DNA of 21,142 nucleotides. It comes from Acidobacteriota bacterium (GTDB lineage: Bacteria > Acidobacteriota > Polarisedimenticolia > JAPUIV01). Positions 1 through 8,759 of the stretch are shown here, piece after piece. The position numbers and the translations under genes were made by a program. The notes under the pieces were generated by a model, which saw only the letters and a list, made by a program, of their open reading frames with translations, searched no databases and was not told the origin of the DNA. Position 1 is the stretch's first letter. The number at the start of each line of letters is the position of its first letter. The stretch covers positions 1 to 21,142 of the forward strand of contig JAPUIV010000278.1 of NCBI GenBank assembly GCA_027296665.1, in the 5' to 3' direction.

Positions 1-471
1 CTCGACGATCTGGCCGGGGGTGACATGCACGCGGGATACGGTGCCATCCTTGGGGGATTGCATCTCGTTTTCCATCTTCATTGCCTCGAGGATCACCAGG
101 CCCTCACCTGCCTTGACCTTCTGGCCCTCCTTGACCAGGACGGAGACCACCCGGCCGGGCATGAGGGCGACTACCTGCTGCGGTCCCGCGGCGGAGGCGC
201 CGGGAGATCCGGAACCGGTCCAGCCGATCGATTGATCCAGGAGGTCGAAACAGAAGCGTTTTCCATCGACATCGACGGTGTATCTGTTTCCCTTCGCCCA
301 GACCCCCAGGTCGTAGGAGGTCGAGCCGACGAGAAGAGAGGAAAAGGCGGCCGCGGTCCGGACGGCGTCGATCCGGTAGTCCGAGCCATCCACCTTGACG
401 GAGTAGGCGCCGCCCTCCCGGCGCAGTTCCACGGCGCGTTTCCTGCCGCCAATTCGAACTTCCCAGCGCAT
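1..471 (-). CDS. Biotinyl carrier subunit of an acyl-CoA carboxylase (3' end beyond window)
   Basis: This is the carrier protein that holds biotin and moves the carboxyl group between the biotin carboxylase and carboxyltransferase encoded just upstream. Reading the minus strand from an ATG at 471 gives 157 codons open to the window edge. The C-terminal part is a classic biotinyl domain: LMPGRVVSV near residues 103-111 and the attachment motif EAMKMEN with the biotinylated lysine at residue 132, followed by a SPKDGTV hairpin. Residues 1-95 are a non-conserved N-terminal region and a short Gly/Ser/Ala-rich linker. A GGGAG ribosome-binding site lies 6 nt before the ATG, and the gene starts 21 nt after the biotin carboxylase stop, so it is probably in the same operon. 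The stop codon and perhaps 5-15 residues are missing. The acyl-CoA substrate cannot be told from this subunit. Confidence 0.88.
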   Translation of the reverse strand, partial: MRWEVRIGGRKRAVELRREGGAYSVKVDGSDYRIDAVRTAAAFSSLLVGSTSYDLGVWAKGNRYTVDVDGKRFCFDLLDQSIGWTGSGSPGASAAGPQQVVALMPGRVVSVLVKEGQKVKAGEGLVILEAMKMENEMQSPKDGTVSRVHVTPGQIVE

Positions 472-492
472 CGGGATCTCCCGGGATGGTCC

Positions 493-1998
493 TCAATGTC
501 GTGATTGGTGCTGCCGTCTCCGGTAGGCAATCTTCCAGGCCTTGCGATCTCCCGATTCCCGCCAGGTCGGCCGGCCCAGGCGTCTTTCGTAGTCGCGAAT
601 GGCGGCGCCGGCGATGGCGATCTCCTCGGAACGAGCCCCGTTGGCCCGCATCGATCGGCGGCCGAGAAGATCGGCGACATAGCCGGTATCGAATTTTCCC
701 TGCCGGAAGAGTTCATCCTCCATCACCTCGCGGTGGAAGGGCAGGGTGGTCTCGATGCCCAGTATCCGGTACTCGCCGAGGGCGCGATGCATTCGCGAGA
801 TCGCCTCCAAACGGTCCTCACCCCAGGCGATCAGCTTGGTCACCAACGGATCGTAGTGGATCGGGACCTCGTACCCGGCGTAGATGCCGCTGTCCTCCCG
901 CAGCCCGGGGCCCATCGGCTGGTGCAGCGATCGGATCTTCCCCGGGCAGGGGGAAAAATCACGGCCCGGATCCTCGGCGTAGATCCTGCATTCGATGGCC
1001 GCGCCGCGCGGGTGAATCTCCCCGGCGGGGAGAGACAGCTTTTCCCCGGCGGCGATCCGGAACTGCCACTTGACCAGATCGATCCCCATGACCATTTCCG
1101 TCACCGGATGCTCGACCTGAAGGCGGGCATTGAACTCCATGAAAAAGAACCGGCCCTTACTGTCGCGAAGAAACTCCACGGTGCCGGCCCCCAGGTATCC
1201 CGCCGCCTTGCAAGCCTTGATGGCCAGCGCGCCAAGCTCCTTGCGCTTGGCGGAATCGACCACCGGCGAGGGGGATTCCTCGATCAGCTTCTGGTGCCGC
1301 CGCTGGATCGAACATTCCCTTTCGCCGAGATGCCGGGCCTGGCCGGTCCGGTCCACCAGGACCTGGACTTCGATGTGGCGCGCCGGCTCCAGAAAGGCTT
1401 CGAGATAGATCGATCCGTCCCCGAAGGCGGACTCCGATTCCGATCGGGCGAGCCGCAAGGATCCGGCGAAATCTTTTTCCCGGCGAACCAGGCGCATCCC
1501 CTTGCCGCCGCCGCCTGCGGTCGCTTTTAATATGACCGGGAACCCGATCTTCCTGGCCTCGGCAAGCAGTTTCTTTTCGTCCCGGATCGGCTCATCGGTG
1601 CCGGGGATCACGGCGATGCCCGCCTTCCGCATGAGCTTGCGGGCGCGCAACTTGTCGCCGGTCACCCGCAGGGCCCGTGAGGAAGGGCCGATGAAGGTGA
1701 TCTTCTCCTGTTCGAGGCGCCGGGCGAAAGCGGCGTTCTCCGACAGGAAACCGTACCCTGGATGAATCGCCTCGGAGTTGGTTCGCCGGGCCGCTTCCAC
1801 GATCGCGTCGACCGACAGGTAACTTTGATCCGGCGGGGGGGGGCCGATACAGATCGCCTCGTCGGCCAGCCGGACGGGCAACGAGACGCGATCGGCCTCG
1901 GAGAAGACGGCAACGCTCCGGATCCCCATCTCCCGGCAGGCCCGGATGATGCGTACCGCGATCTCCCCGCGGTTGGCGATCAGTATCTTCTTGAACAT
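493..1998 (-). CDS. accC: Biotin carboxylase subunit of acetyl-/propionyl-CoA carboxylase
   Basis: This cytoplasmic ATP-grasp enzyme carboxylates biotin on the carrier protein using ATP and bicarbonate. The 501-residue protein opens with KILIANRGEIAVRIIRA (residues 4-20), followed by HPGYGFLSE (79-87). The ATP-binding glycine loop is ATAGGGGKGM (159-168). The catalytic blocks are ERECSIQRRHQKLIEE (226-241) and FMEFNARLQVEHPVTE (286-301), with the usual metal-binding glutamates and the N-x-R motif. Length is about 50 residues beyond a minimal AccC (roughly 450), the extra being an Arg-rich C-terminal tail after about residue 455. It sits 29 nt downstream of the carboxyltransferase and 21 nt upstream of the carrier, which fits a multi-subunit carboxylase. 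A run of nine G (plus strand 1835-1843) encodes its PPPP stretch; the frame is intact. Calling it the fatty-acid AccC rather than a propionyl/methylcrotonyl-type alpha subunit is uncertain. Confidence 0.9.
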   Translation of the reverse strand: MFKKILIANRGEIAVRIIRACREMGIRSVAVFSEADRVSLPVRLADEAICIGPPPPDQSYLSVDAIVEAARRTNSEAIHPGYGFLSENAAFARRLEQEKITFIGPSSRALRVTGDKLRARKLMRKAGIAVIPGTDEPIRDEKKLLAEARKIGFPVILKATAGGGGKGMRLVRREKDFAGSLRLARSESESAFGDGSIYLEAFLEPARHIEVQVLVDRTGQARHLGERECSIQRRHQKLIEESPSPVVDSAKRKELGALAIKACKAAGYLGAGTVEFLRDSKGRFFFMEFNARLQVEHPVTEMVMGIDLVKWQFRIAAGEKLSLPAGEIHPRGAAIECRIYAEDPGRDFSPCPGKIRSLHQPMGPGLREDSGIYAGYEVPIHYDPLVTKLIAWGEDRLEAISRMHRALGEYRILGIETTLPFHREVMEDELFRQGKFDTGYVADLLGRRSMRANGARSEEIAIAGAAIRDYERRLGRPTWRESGDRKAWKIAYRRRQHQSRH

Positions 1999-2027
1999 CC
2001 CGGCTCTATCCGTTCGACCCGACTCGA

Positions 2028-3569
2028 TCAGAGGGGCATGTTTCCATGCTTCTTGGGAGGTAGGCTGTCCTGTTTTCCTTCCAGCAGTTCCAGGCCGGTA
2101 ATGATCTTCCGGCGGGTCTGGCTCGGTTCGATCACCTCGTCCACGAATCCCCTCTCGGCCGCGATATAGGGATTTGCGAACTTTTTCCGGAACTCCCGGA
2201 CCTGTTTCTCCCGGACCTTCTCCGGTTCCTTCGACCTGGCAATCTCGCCGCGATACAGGACATTGACCGCCCCCTCGGGACCCATGACCGCGATCTCGGC
2301 CGTCGGAAAGGCGAAATTCAGGTCGGTGCGCAGGTGCTTGCTGGCCATGACGCAGTAGGCGCCGCCATATGATTTTCTCGTGATCACGGTGATCTTGGGC
2401 ACCGTCGCCTCGGCGAACGCGTACAGGAGCTTGGCGCCATGCTTGATGATCCCCCCGTACTCCTGGGCGGTGCCGGGCAGGAACCCGGGAACGTCCTCGA
2501 ACACGATCAGGGGAATGTTGAAGGCGTCACAGAACCTGACGAACCGGGCGGCTTTCACGGAGGAATCGATGTCGAGGGTCCCCGCCAGCACCGCCGGCTG
2601 ATTCGCGACGATGCCGATCACCCGGCCATCCATCCGGGCGAAGCCGACAAGAATATTTCTGGCGAAATCCCGGTGCACCTGAAAAAAATAGGCTTCATCA
2701 ACCACTTTCCCGATGATCTCTTCCATGTCATAGGGATGGAAGGAACTTTCGGGGATCATGCGGTTCAACGATTCATCGGCCCGATCCGGATCGTCCCGCG
2801 GTTCGACCCGGGGCGGATCCTGCATGTTATTCGAGGGTAAAAAGGAAAGGAGTTCGCGGATCAGCCCGAGGCAGGAAGCATCGTCCTGGACGGAGAAGTG
2901 GGCAACGCCGCTGCGGGAATTGTGGGTGGCGGCCCCTCCGAGTTCTTCCTTGGTGACTTCCTCATGGGTGACGGTCTTGATGACGTCGGGGCCGGTGATG
3001 AACATGTAGCTGGTCCCCTGCACCATGATATTGAAGTCGGTCAAGGCGGGGGAATAGACCGCCCCGCCGGCGCAGGGTCCCATGATGGCGGAGATCTGCG
3101 GAACCACTCCCGACGCCAGGGTATTGCGCAGGAAGATCTCGGCGTAACCGCCCAGGCTGGCCACCCCTTCCTGGATCCGGGCGCCACCCGAGTCGTTCAG
3201 TCCGAGAATCGGCGCCCCGGTTTTCATGGCGAGATCCATGATCTTGCAGATCTTCTCGGCGTACGCTTCGCTGAGGGAACCGCCAAACACGGTGAAATCC
3301 TGGGCGAAGAGGAACACCGGCCGTTCGTGAATCCGTCCATGCCCGGTGATCACGCCGTCTCCCGGGATGCGGGACCGGGCCATGCCGAAATCGGAACACC
3401 GGTGCGTCACCAGCCGGTCGATCTCCTGGAAGGTGCCGGGATCCAGAAGCTTCTCCACGCGCTCCCGCGCGGTCAGTTTCCCCGCCTGGTGCTGTTTCTT
3501 GACGCGATCGGGACCGCCGCCGATCTCCGCCGCGAGATTTCGTTTTTTTAATTCCTCGAGTCGGTCCAT
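2028..3569 (-). CDS. pccB: Acyl-CoA carboxylase carboxyltransferase (propionyl-/methylmalonyl-CoA type beta subunit)
   Basis: This crotonase-fold carboxyltransferase moves CO2 between carboxybiotin and an acyl-CoA. The 513-residue protein has both halves in order: an N-terminal domain with KLTARERVEKLLDPGTF (31-47), the oxyanion-hole segment SGGARIQEG (127-135) and GPCAGGAVYSPALTDF (164-179), then a C-terminal domain with PGFLPGTAQEYGGIIKHGAKLLYAF (about 361-385) and RKSYGGAYCVM (398-408). It ends in PPKKHGNMPL, a tail typical of the propionyl-CoA carboxylase beta and methylmalonyl-CoA decarboxylase alpha family. It starts 34 nt after the gyrA stop and precedes the biotin carboxylase by 29 nt. 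No sodium-pump membrane subunit is seen in the window, so a soluble propionyl- or acetyl-CoA carboxylase is more likely than a decarboxylase; that is inference. Substrate choice is not resolved. Confidence 0.9.
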   Translation of the reverse strand: MDRLEELKKRNLAAEIGGGPDRVKKQHQAGKLTARERVEKLLDPGTFQEIDRLVTHRCSDFGMARSRIPGDGVITGHGRIHERPVFLFAQDFTVFGGSLSEAYAEKICKIMDLAMKTGAPILGLNDSGGARIQEGVASLGGYAEIFLRNTLASGVVPQISAIMGPCAGGAVYSPALTDFNIMVQGTSYMFITGPDVIKTVTHEEVTKEELGGAATHNSRSGVAHFSVQDDASCLGLIRELLSFLPSNNMQDPPRVEPRDDPDRADESLNRMIPESSFHPYDMEEIIGKVVDEAYFFQVHRDFARNILVGFARMDGRVIGIVANQPAVLAGTLDIDSSVKAARFVRFCDAFNIPLIVFEDVPGFLPGTAQEYGGIIKHGAKLLYAFAEATVPKITVITRKSYGGAYCVMASKHLRTDLNFAFPTAEIAVMGPEGAVNVLYRGEIARSKEPEKVREKQVREFRKKFANPYIAAERGFVDEVIEPSQTRRKIITGLELLEGKQDSLPPKKHGNMPL

Positions 3570-3603
3570 GAATCCAGCTCTTCATTCCACTCTTCACCAC
3601 TGT

Positions 3604-6051
3604 TCATTCCACCGGTTCCACTTCCACGATCTTTGCGACCGACACCACGGTGTCTTCTTTTCCGGTATCGATCAACTTGACCCCCTGCGTGCTGCGGCCG
3701 CTCTTCCGGATCCCCTTCACGTCCATCCGGATCACCTTGCCGTGCGAGGTCATGATCATCACCTGATCATCGTCCTTGACCTGGAGCGAACCGATGACCA
3801 GCCCGATCCGCTTGTTGGTGCGAAGATTCGTGATTCCCTGGCCGCCCCGGCTCTGCCGGCGATATCCCCCGACCAGGGTGCGCTTGCCAAAGCCCTTCTC
3901 CGACACCGACAGGATCATTCCCTTGGCCCCCAGGGCCTCCATATCGACCAGGTAGTCGCCGGGGCGCAGCCGGATTCCCCTCACCCCCCGGGCGGTCCGG
4001 CCCATCGGCCGGACTTCCTTCTCGGCGAACCGGATGGCCAGGCCGTTCCGGGTGGCCATGAAGATATCGTGCGTTCCGCCGGTGATCTCCGCCCCCAGCA
4101 GCGAATCGCCCGGATCGATGGTGAGGGCGATGATCCCTCCAGCCCGGGGATGCGAATAGGCGGCCAGCTCGGTCTTCTTCACGATCCCCTTGCGGGTCGC
4201 CATGACGATGAACTTATCGGGCGGAAATTCCCTCGTGGAAATGAGGGTGGCGATCAGCTCCCCGGGGGCCAGGTGCACGAAATTCGCCAACGCCTTTCCC
4301 TTTCCCGCCGCCCCCACCTGGGGGATCTCGTGAACCTTGAGCCAGTGTACCCTTCCCCTGCTGGTGAAGATCAACAGGTGGTTGTGGGTCGAGGCGACGA
4401 ACATCTGCTTGACGACGTCGGCCTCGCGGGGAACCATTCCGATCCGCCCCTTGCCGCCGCGCTTCTGCCGGCGGTACACCGACAGGGGGCTCCTCTTGAT
4501 GTAGCCGGAATGCGTGCAGGAGATCACCATCTCCTCCTCGGCGATCAGATCCTCGATGGAGATATCCTCCGTCGCGCCGATGATCTCCGTCCGGCGTTTG
4601 TCGCCGTATTTCTTGGCGATCTCCTCCAGTTCCCGGGTGATGATTCCCATCAAAAGACGTTCGTTGGCCAGAATCTCCTTGTGCCGGGCGATTTCCTTCA
4701 ATGTCTCGCGGTACTCGTCCATGACCTTCTGGCGTTCCATTGAGGTCAGGCGCTGCAGGCGGATATCAAGTATGGCCTGGGCCTGAATGTCGGAGAGCTT
4801 GAAGCGAAGGCGCAGACCCTCCTTGGCCTCCTTGGGGCCTTTCGAGTTGCGGATCAGTTTGATGACGGCATCGAGGTTGTCGAGGGCAATCTTCAGACCT
4901 TCGAGGATATGGGCCTTGGCCTCCGCCTTTCTCAGGTCGAATTGCGTCCGCCGGGTGACAACGGTCCTCCGGTGCTCGATGAAGTGGTGCAGCATCTCCT
5001 TCAGGTTGAGAACCCGGGGGCGCCCGTCAACGATTGACAGGAAGATCACCCCGAAGGTCTCCTGCATCTGGGTGTACTTGAATAGCTTGTTGAGAATGAC
5101 CTGGGCAATCTCTCCCCGCTTCAGCTCGAGAACGACCCGGATGCCGTCCCGGTCCGATTCGTCCCGGATATCGGAAATCCCCTCGACCTTCCGGTCATTC
5201 ACCAGGTGGGCAATCCTTTCAACCATGCGGGATTTATTCACCTGGTAGGGGATCTCGGTGATGACGATCCGTTCCCTGTCCGGTTTGGTTCCGGGCTCCA
5301 CCGTGGCGCGCGCGCGTACCTGCAGGCCGCCGCGACCGGTCAAATAGGCGGAACGGATCCCCTCCCGTCCGCATATGAACCCCCCGGTGGGGAAATCGGG
5401 GCCCGGAATGAGCTTCATCAACTCTTCAATGTCGCACTCCGGATTCCGGATCAGATGGATGACGCCTTTCACCAGCTCGGAAAGGTTATGCGGAGGGATG
5501 TTTGTCGCCATGCCGACCGCGATACCGGAAGATCCCTTGAGCAGGAGGTTCGGAAGAGCCGAGGGAAGAACCACCGGTTCCCGGAGAGAATCATCGTAGT
5601 TGGGAATGAAAGGAACGGTTTCCTTGTCGAGATCGGCCATCATCTCCTGGGCGATCTTCGACATCCGGATCTCGGTGTACCGCATGGCTGCGGGAGGATC
5701 GCCGTCGATGGAACCGAAGTTCCCCTGCCCGTCGATCAGGGGATAGCGTATGGAAAATTCCTGGGCGAGCCGGACGATGGTGTCGTACACCGCGACCTCG
5801 CCGTGCGGATGGAACTTGCCGATGACGTCGCCGACCACGCGGGCCGATTTCTTGTACGATTTGTCCCAGGCGTTGTTCAGTTCCTCCATCGCGAACAGAA
5901 CCCGGCGGTGAACCGGCTTCAGGCCGTCCCGGACATCGGGCAGCGCCCTGCCGATGATGACGCTCATGGCGTAGTCCACGTAGGACTTGCGCATCTCGTC
6001 TTCGATGTTTACCGGAATGCGATTGTGATCTTTCTTCTCCGAATCAGCCAC
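3604..6051 (-). CDS. gyrA: DNA gyrase subunit A
   Basis: GyrA cuts and rejoins DNA in the A2B2 gyrase, which introduces negative supercoils. The 815-residue protein begins with a GTG (complement of 6049-6051) preceded by GAGGAA about 4 nt away. The winged-helix segment contains HPHG (81-84) and the active-site tyrosine in AMRYTE (Tyr125, matching E. coli Tyr122). The coiled-coil and tower region follows, then the GyrA box QKRGGKG (529-535), which is required for DNA wrapping and supports gyrase rather than topoisomerase IV. The remainder is the beta-pinwheel domain. In the quinolone-determining loop the sequence is GEVAVYD, so Val86 replaces the E. coli Ser83 and Glu85 replaces Asp82. The gene lies 72 nt downstream of gyrB and is probably co-transcribed with it; the carboxylase genes follow after 34 nt. 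Confidence 0.97.
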   Translation of the reverse strand: MADSEKKDHNRIPVNIEDEMRKSYVDYAMSVIIGRALPDVRDGLKPVHRRVLFAMEELNNAWDKSYKKSARVVGDVIGKFHPHGEVAVYDTIVRLAQEFSIRYPLIDGQGNFGSIDGDPPAAMRYTEIRMSKIAQEMMADLDKETVPFIPNYDDSLREPVVLPSALPNLLLKGSSGIAVGMATNIPPHNLSELVKGVIHLIRNPECDIEELMKLIPGPDFPTGGFICGREGIRSAYLTGRGGLQVRARATVEPGTKPDRERIVITEIPYQVNKSRMVERIAHLVNDRKVEGISDIRDESDRDGIRVVLELKRGEIAQVILNKLFKYTQMQETFGVIFLSIVDGRPRVLNLKEMLHHFIEHRRTVVTRRTQFDLRKAEAKAHILEGLKIALDNLDAVIKLIRNSKGPKEAKEGLRLRFKLSDIQAQAILDIRLQRLTSMERQKVMDEYRETLKEIARHKEILANERLLMGIITRELEEIAKKYGDKRRTEIIGATEDISIEDLIAEEEMVISCTHSGYIKRSPLSVYRRQKRGGKGRIGMVPREADVVKQMFVASTHNHLLIFTSRGRVHWLKVHEIPQVGAAGKGKALANFVHLAPGELIATLISTREFPPDKFIVMATRKGIVKKTELAAYSHPRAGGIIALTIDPGDSLLGAEITGGTHDIFMATRNGLAIRFAEKEVRPMGRTARGVRGIRLRPGDYLVDMEALGAKGMILSVSEKGFGKRTLVGGYRRQSRGGQGITNLRTNKRIGLVIGSLQVKDDDQVMIMTSHGKVIRMDVKGIRKSGRSTQGVKLIDTGKEDTVVSVAKIVEVEPVE

Positions 6052-6123
6052 TAATTCCTCGTTCGGGGTTAATCTGAATTATTTCGGGGCGGCGGCCGGG
6101 TGCCTTCTGGGCCCCGGGCTGTT

Positions 6124-8532
6124 TCAGATGTCCAGGAAATTGACGTTCAGGGCGTTTTCTTCGATGAATCGCCGGCGCGGTTCCACCTGATCTCCCATCA
6201 GGACGGTGAAGATCTCATCCGCCCCGACCGCATCTTCAATCTTGACCTGGAGGAGTTTTCGGACTTCCGGGTTCATGGTGGTTTCCCAGAGTTGCTCCGG
6301 ATTCATTTCTCCCAGCCCTTTGTATCGCTGGATATCCACGCCCCTGCGCCCTTCCGCCATCAAATGGGCCAGAAGCTCGGTCCGGGACTCCACCCGGGTG
6401 GTCTTGCCGTTGTTCAGGATTTCGATGGGAGGAAGGTTCAGTTCCACGGTCTGTCCATGCAGGGTCTCGAGCCGCCGGAACTCCTGGGAAGAGAGAAGGT
6501 CCTTGTGAATGGCGATCTCTTCTTCGCGCCGGCCATACCGCCGCACATGGATGTCGTACATACTGCGCTCCTCGTCTCTTTCGACCCGCAGGACCTGAAC
6601 ATCCGCCTTGCCCAGCTTGGCGGCGAGGGCATCCACATGCTTCCGGTTCCGGAAAAGCTCCCCGTCCTCGATATTCATTTTCAGAAGAGCCCCGATCAGG
6701 TTCGGTGAAAAGCCGCGTTTTCCCAGGAACTCTCCCAGGTGGTGAAAATCGGAAAGCCGGTTCAGCAGGGTGCCGAGGTTTCGTCCCCGGAATTCCTTCT
6801 TTTGTTTCGGGATCGAGACCACCAACGCCTCCGAGGAACGCCGCATCAGGAACCTCGCGAGTTCCTTCTCGCTGCCAAGGTAAGTCTCCTTTTTCCCCTT
6901 CTTGACCCGGAAGAGCGGCGGCTGGGCAATGTACAAATACCCCCTCGTGATCACTTCCTGCATCTGCCGGTAGAAAAAGGTCAGCAGGAGGGTGCGAATG
7001 TGCGATCCGTCGACATCGGCATCGGTCATGATGATGACCCGGTGGTACCGGAGCTTGGCGATGTTGTAGTCTTCCTTGCCGATCCCCGTACCCAGCGCGG
7101 TGATGATGATCCGGATCTCCTCGCTATTCAACATCTTGTCGAACCGGGCCTTTTCCACGTTCAGGATCTTTCCCTTCAAGGGGAGGATCGCCTGGAAGCG
7201 CCGGTCCCGGCCCTGCTTGGCCGATCCGCCCGCCGATTCCCCTTCCACGAGGAACAGCTCGCAGAGGGCCGGGTCCCGTTCCTGGCAATCGGCCAGCTTC
7301 CCGGGCAAGGCGGCATTGTCGAGGGCCCCTTTACGGCGGGTGAGGTCGCGGGCCTTTCGCGCCGCGTCCCGGGCCCGGGCCGCTTCATGCCCCTTCTCGG
7401 CAATCCTGCGGGCGACGGGGGGATTTTCCTCGAAGAACCTTCCCAGCTTGTCGTTGAGGATCCCCTCGACGATCCCCTTCACCTCGCTGTTGCCCAGCTT
7501 GGTCTTGGTCTGTCCCTCGAACTGGGGGTTGGGAAGCTTGAGGCTGATGATCGCCGCCAGCCCCTCCCGCACGTCCTCTCCCGACAGAGGCGCCCTCAGG
7601 TCCCGTTTCATGGTACGGGTGAGATAGGAGTTGATCGATCGGGTCAGGGCCGATCGAAACCCGCTCATGTGGGTGCCGCCCTCCTGGGTGTTGATACTGT
7701 TGACGAAGGAATAGATATTCTCGGCGTAACCGTCGTTGTACTGCAGGGCGATCTCGACCTGAACCTTGTCCCTTTCTCCCTTCAGGAAGATCGGTTTCGG
7801 GTGGAGCGCGGTCTTGTTCTTGTTCAGAAGAGAAACGAAGGAGACGATCCCGCCGGTATATTCGAACTTGTGTTCCTTGCCGGTGCGTTCGTCCCGGATG
7901 ATGATCGCGACTCCCTCATGGAGGAAGGATAACTCTCGGAGCCTTTGCGACAGGGTGTCGTAGTGAAAGCCGGTATCCTCGAAAATCTCCGGATCGGGCT
8001 TGAACCGGATCCGGGTCCCTCGTTTGCCGGTCTTTCCGGTGGCCCGGAAAGGGGTGGTCGGTTTCCCCCGGGCATATTTCTGCTGGTAGATCTTTCCATC
8101 CCTCCAGACTTCCAGGTAGAGCCATTCGGAGAGGGCGTTGGTGACGGAGATCCCGACGCCGTGAAGACCGCCGGATACCTTGTAGGCTTCGTTGTCGAAC
8201 TTCCCTCCGGCATGGAGTTTGGTCATGACGACTTCCGCGGCCGGCCTTTTTTCGGTGGGGTGCATGTCGACGGGGATACCCCGTCCATTATCCTCCACCG
8301 TCACGCTTTCATCGGTGTGGATGGTCACATCCACCAGATCGCAGAACCCGGCCTGAGACTCGTCGATACTGTTATCGACCGCCTCGTAGACCAACTGGTG
8401 CAACCCGTTGACCCCGGTTGAACCGATGTACATCGCCGGGCGTTTGCGGACCGCCTCGAGTCCTTCGAGGACCCGGATCCGCTTGGCGGTGTAATCACCA
8501 TGACCCGAGGCCGCTTTGGTTCCCTTTCTCAT
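6124..8532 (-). CDS. gyrB: DNA gyrase subunit B
   Basis: GyrB is the ATPase and TOPRIM subunit of gyrase. Numbered from the ATG at 8532 (802 residues), the GHKL ATPase motifs are EAVDNSIDE (50-58), DNGRGIPVD (81-89) and GGLHGVGIS (121-129). The TOPRIM domain has LVEGESAGGSA (428-438) with the catalytic Glu430, and the DAD metal motif at Asp504 and Asp506. A roughly 150-residue insertion follows at about 550-700, as in the long proteobacterial-type GyrB, before YKGLGEMNPEQLWETTMNP and the closing EPRRRFIEENA. An ATG at 8592 would add 20 residues, but it has no ribosome-binding site, whereas the ATG at 8532 is preceded by GAGGTG (spacing about 3 nt). The alternative start cannot be excluded. 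No recF separates it from dnaN. Confidence 0.95.
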   Translation of the reverse strand: MRKGTKAASGHGDYTAKRIRVLEGLEAVRKRPAMYIGSTGVNGLHQLVYEAVDNSIDESQAGFCDLVDVTIHTDESVTVEDNGRGIPVDMHPTEKRPAAEVVMTKLHAGGKFDNEAYKVSGGLHGVGISVTNALSEWLYLEVWRDGKIYQQKYARGKPTTPFRATGKTGKRGTRIRFKPDPEIFEDTGFHYDTLSQRLRELSFLHEGVAIIIRDERTGKEHKFEYTGGIVSFVSLLNKNKTALHPKPIFLKGERDKVQVEIALQYNDGYAENIYSFVNSINTQEGGTHMSGFRSALTRSINSYLTRTMKRDLRAPLSGEDVREGLAAIISLKLPNPQFEGQTKTKLGNSEVKGIVEGILNDKLGRFFEENPPVARRIAEKGHEAARARDAARKARDLTRRKGALDNAALPGKLADCQERDPALCELFLVEGESAGGSAKQGRDRRFQAILPLKGKILNVEKARFDKMLNSEEIRIIITALGTGIGKEDYNIAKLRYHRVIIMTDADVDGSHIRTLLLTFFYRQMQEVITRGYLYIAQPPLFRVKKGKKETYLGSEKELARFLMRRSSEALVVSIPKQKKEFRGRNLGTLLNRLSDFHHLGEFLGKRGFSPNLIGALLKMNIEDGELFRNRKHVDALAAKLGKADVQVLRVERDEERSMYDIHVRRYGRREEEIAIHKDLLSSQEFRRLETLHGQTVELNLPPIEILNNGKTTRVESRTELLAHLMAEGRRGVDIQRYKGLGEMNPEQLWETTMNPEVRKLLQVKIEDAVGADEIFTVLMGDQVEPRRRFIEENALNVNFLDI

Positions 8533-8718
8533 CCGCACCTCACGCCGCGGCAGGGAGGAAGAATCTGTCAAACGTTGAGCCTTTGTTCCCATTGGCGAGG
8601 GAGGCGATCAATCGCCCGGGTGAGATTTTCCTCCGCTTGGCACTGGATCGATCCGGCATTCTACAGGGGCAGGCCCTGAATGGCTCGAAGAGAGGAAGTT
8701 GAAACAGGGGAATGGAAC

Positions 8719-8747
8719 GATAGAAACCATAACCCTGCGATTCTATC
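8719..8747 (-). promoter_or_regulatory. Candidate gyrB promoter element overlapping an inverted repeat
   Basis: On the minus strand, TGATAGAAT (complement of 8740-8748) is an extended -10 box (TGn plus TAGAAT), about 200 nt before the preferred gyrB start. A recognisable TTGACA-like -35 is not seen. The same bases form one arm of a 7-bp perfect inverted repeat, GATAGAA (8719-8725) and TTCTATC (8741-8747), with a 15-nt loop. A promoter inside the 167-227 bp dnaN-gyrB gap is plausible because gyrB is usually separately controlled by supercoiling, but this is inferred only from the motif. Confidence 0.35.
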
Positions 8748-8759
8748 ACAGATCTCCGT

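Noticed and set aside
505..1530. Long plus-strand open frame opposite the biotin carboxylase
   Set aside because: It is antisense to a clear family member, has low-complexity Gly/Pro/Asp-rich sequence and no recognisable motifs; such frames are common opposite GC-rich genes.
1835..1843. Run of nine G as a phase-variation tract
   Set aside because: It encodes part of a PPPP stretch in a conserved housekeeping enzyme with an intact frame; there is no sign of contingency-locus function.
3346..4743. 465-codon plus-strand frame across the pccB-gyrA region
   Set aside because: Antisense to two confidently identified genes, Asp/His/Pro-rich composition typical of a shadow frame, no ribosome-binding site.
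6739..7932. 397-codon plus-strand frame opposite gyrB
   Set aside because: Shadow of the GyrB coding frame; no family resemblance.
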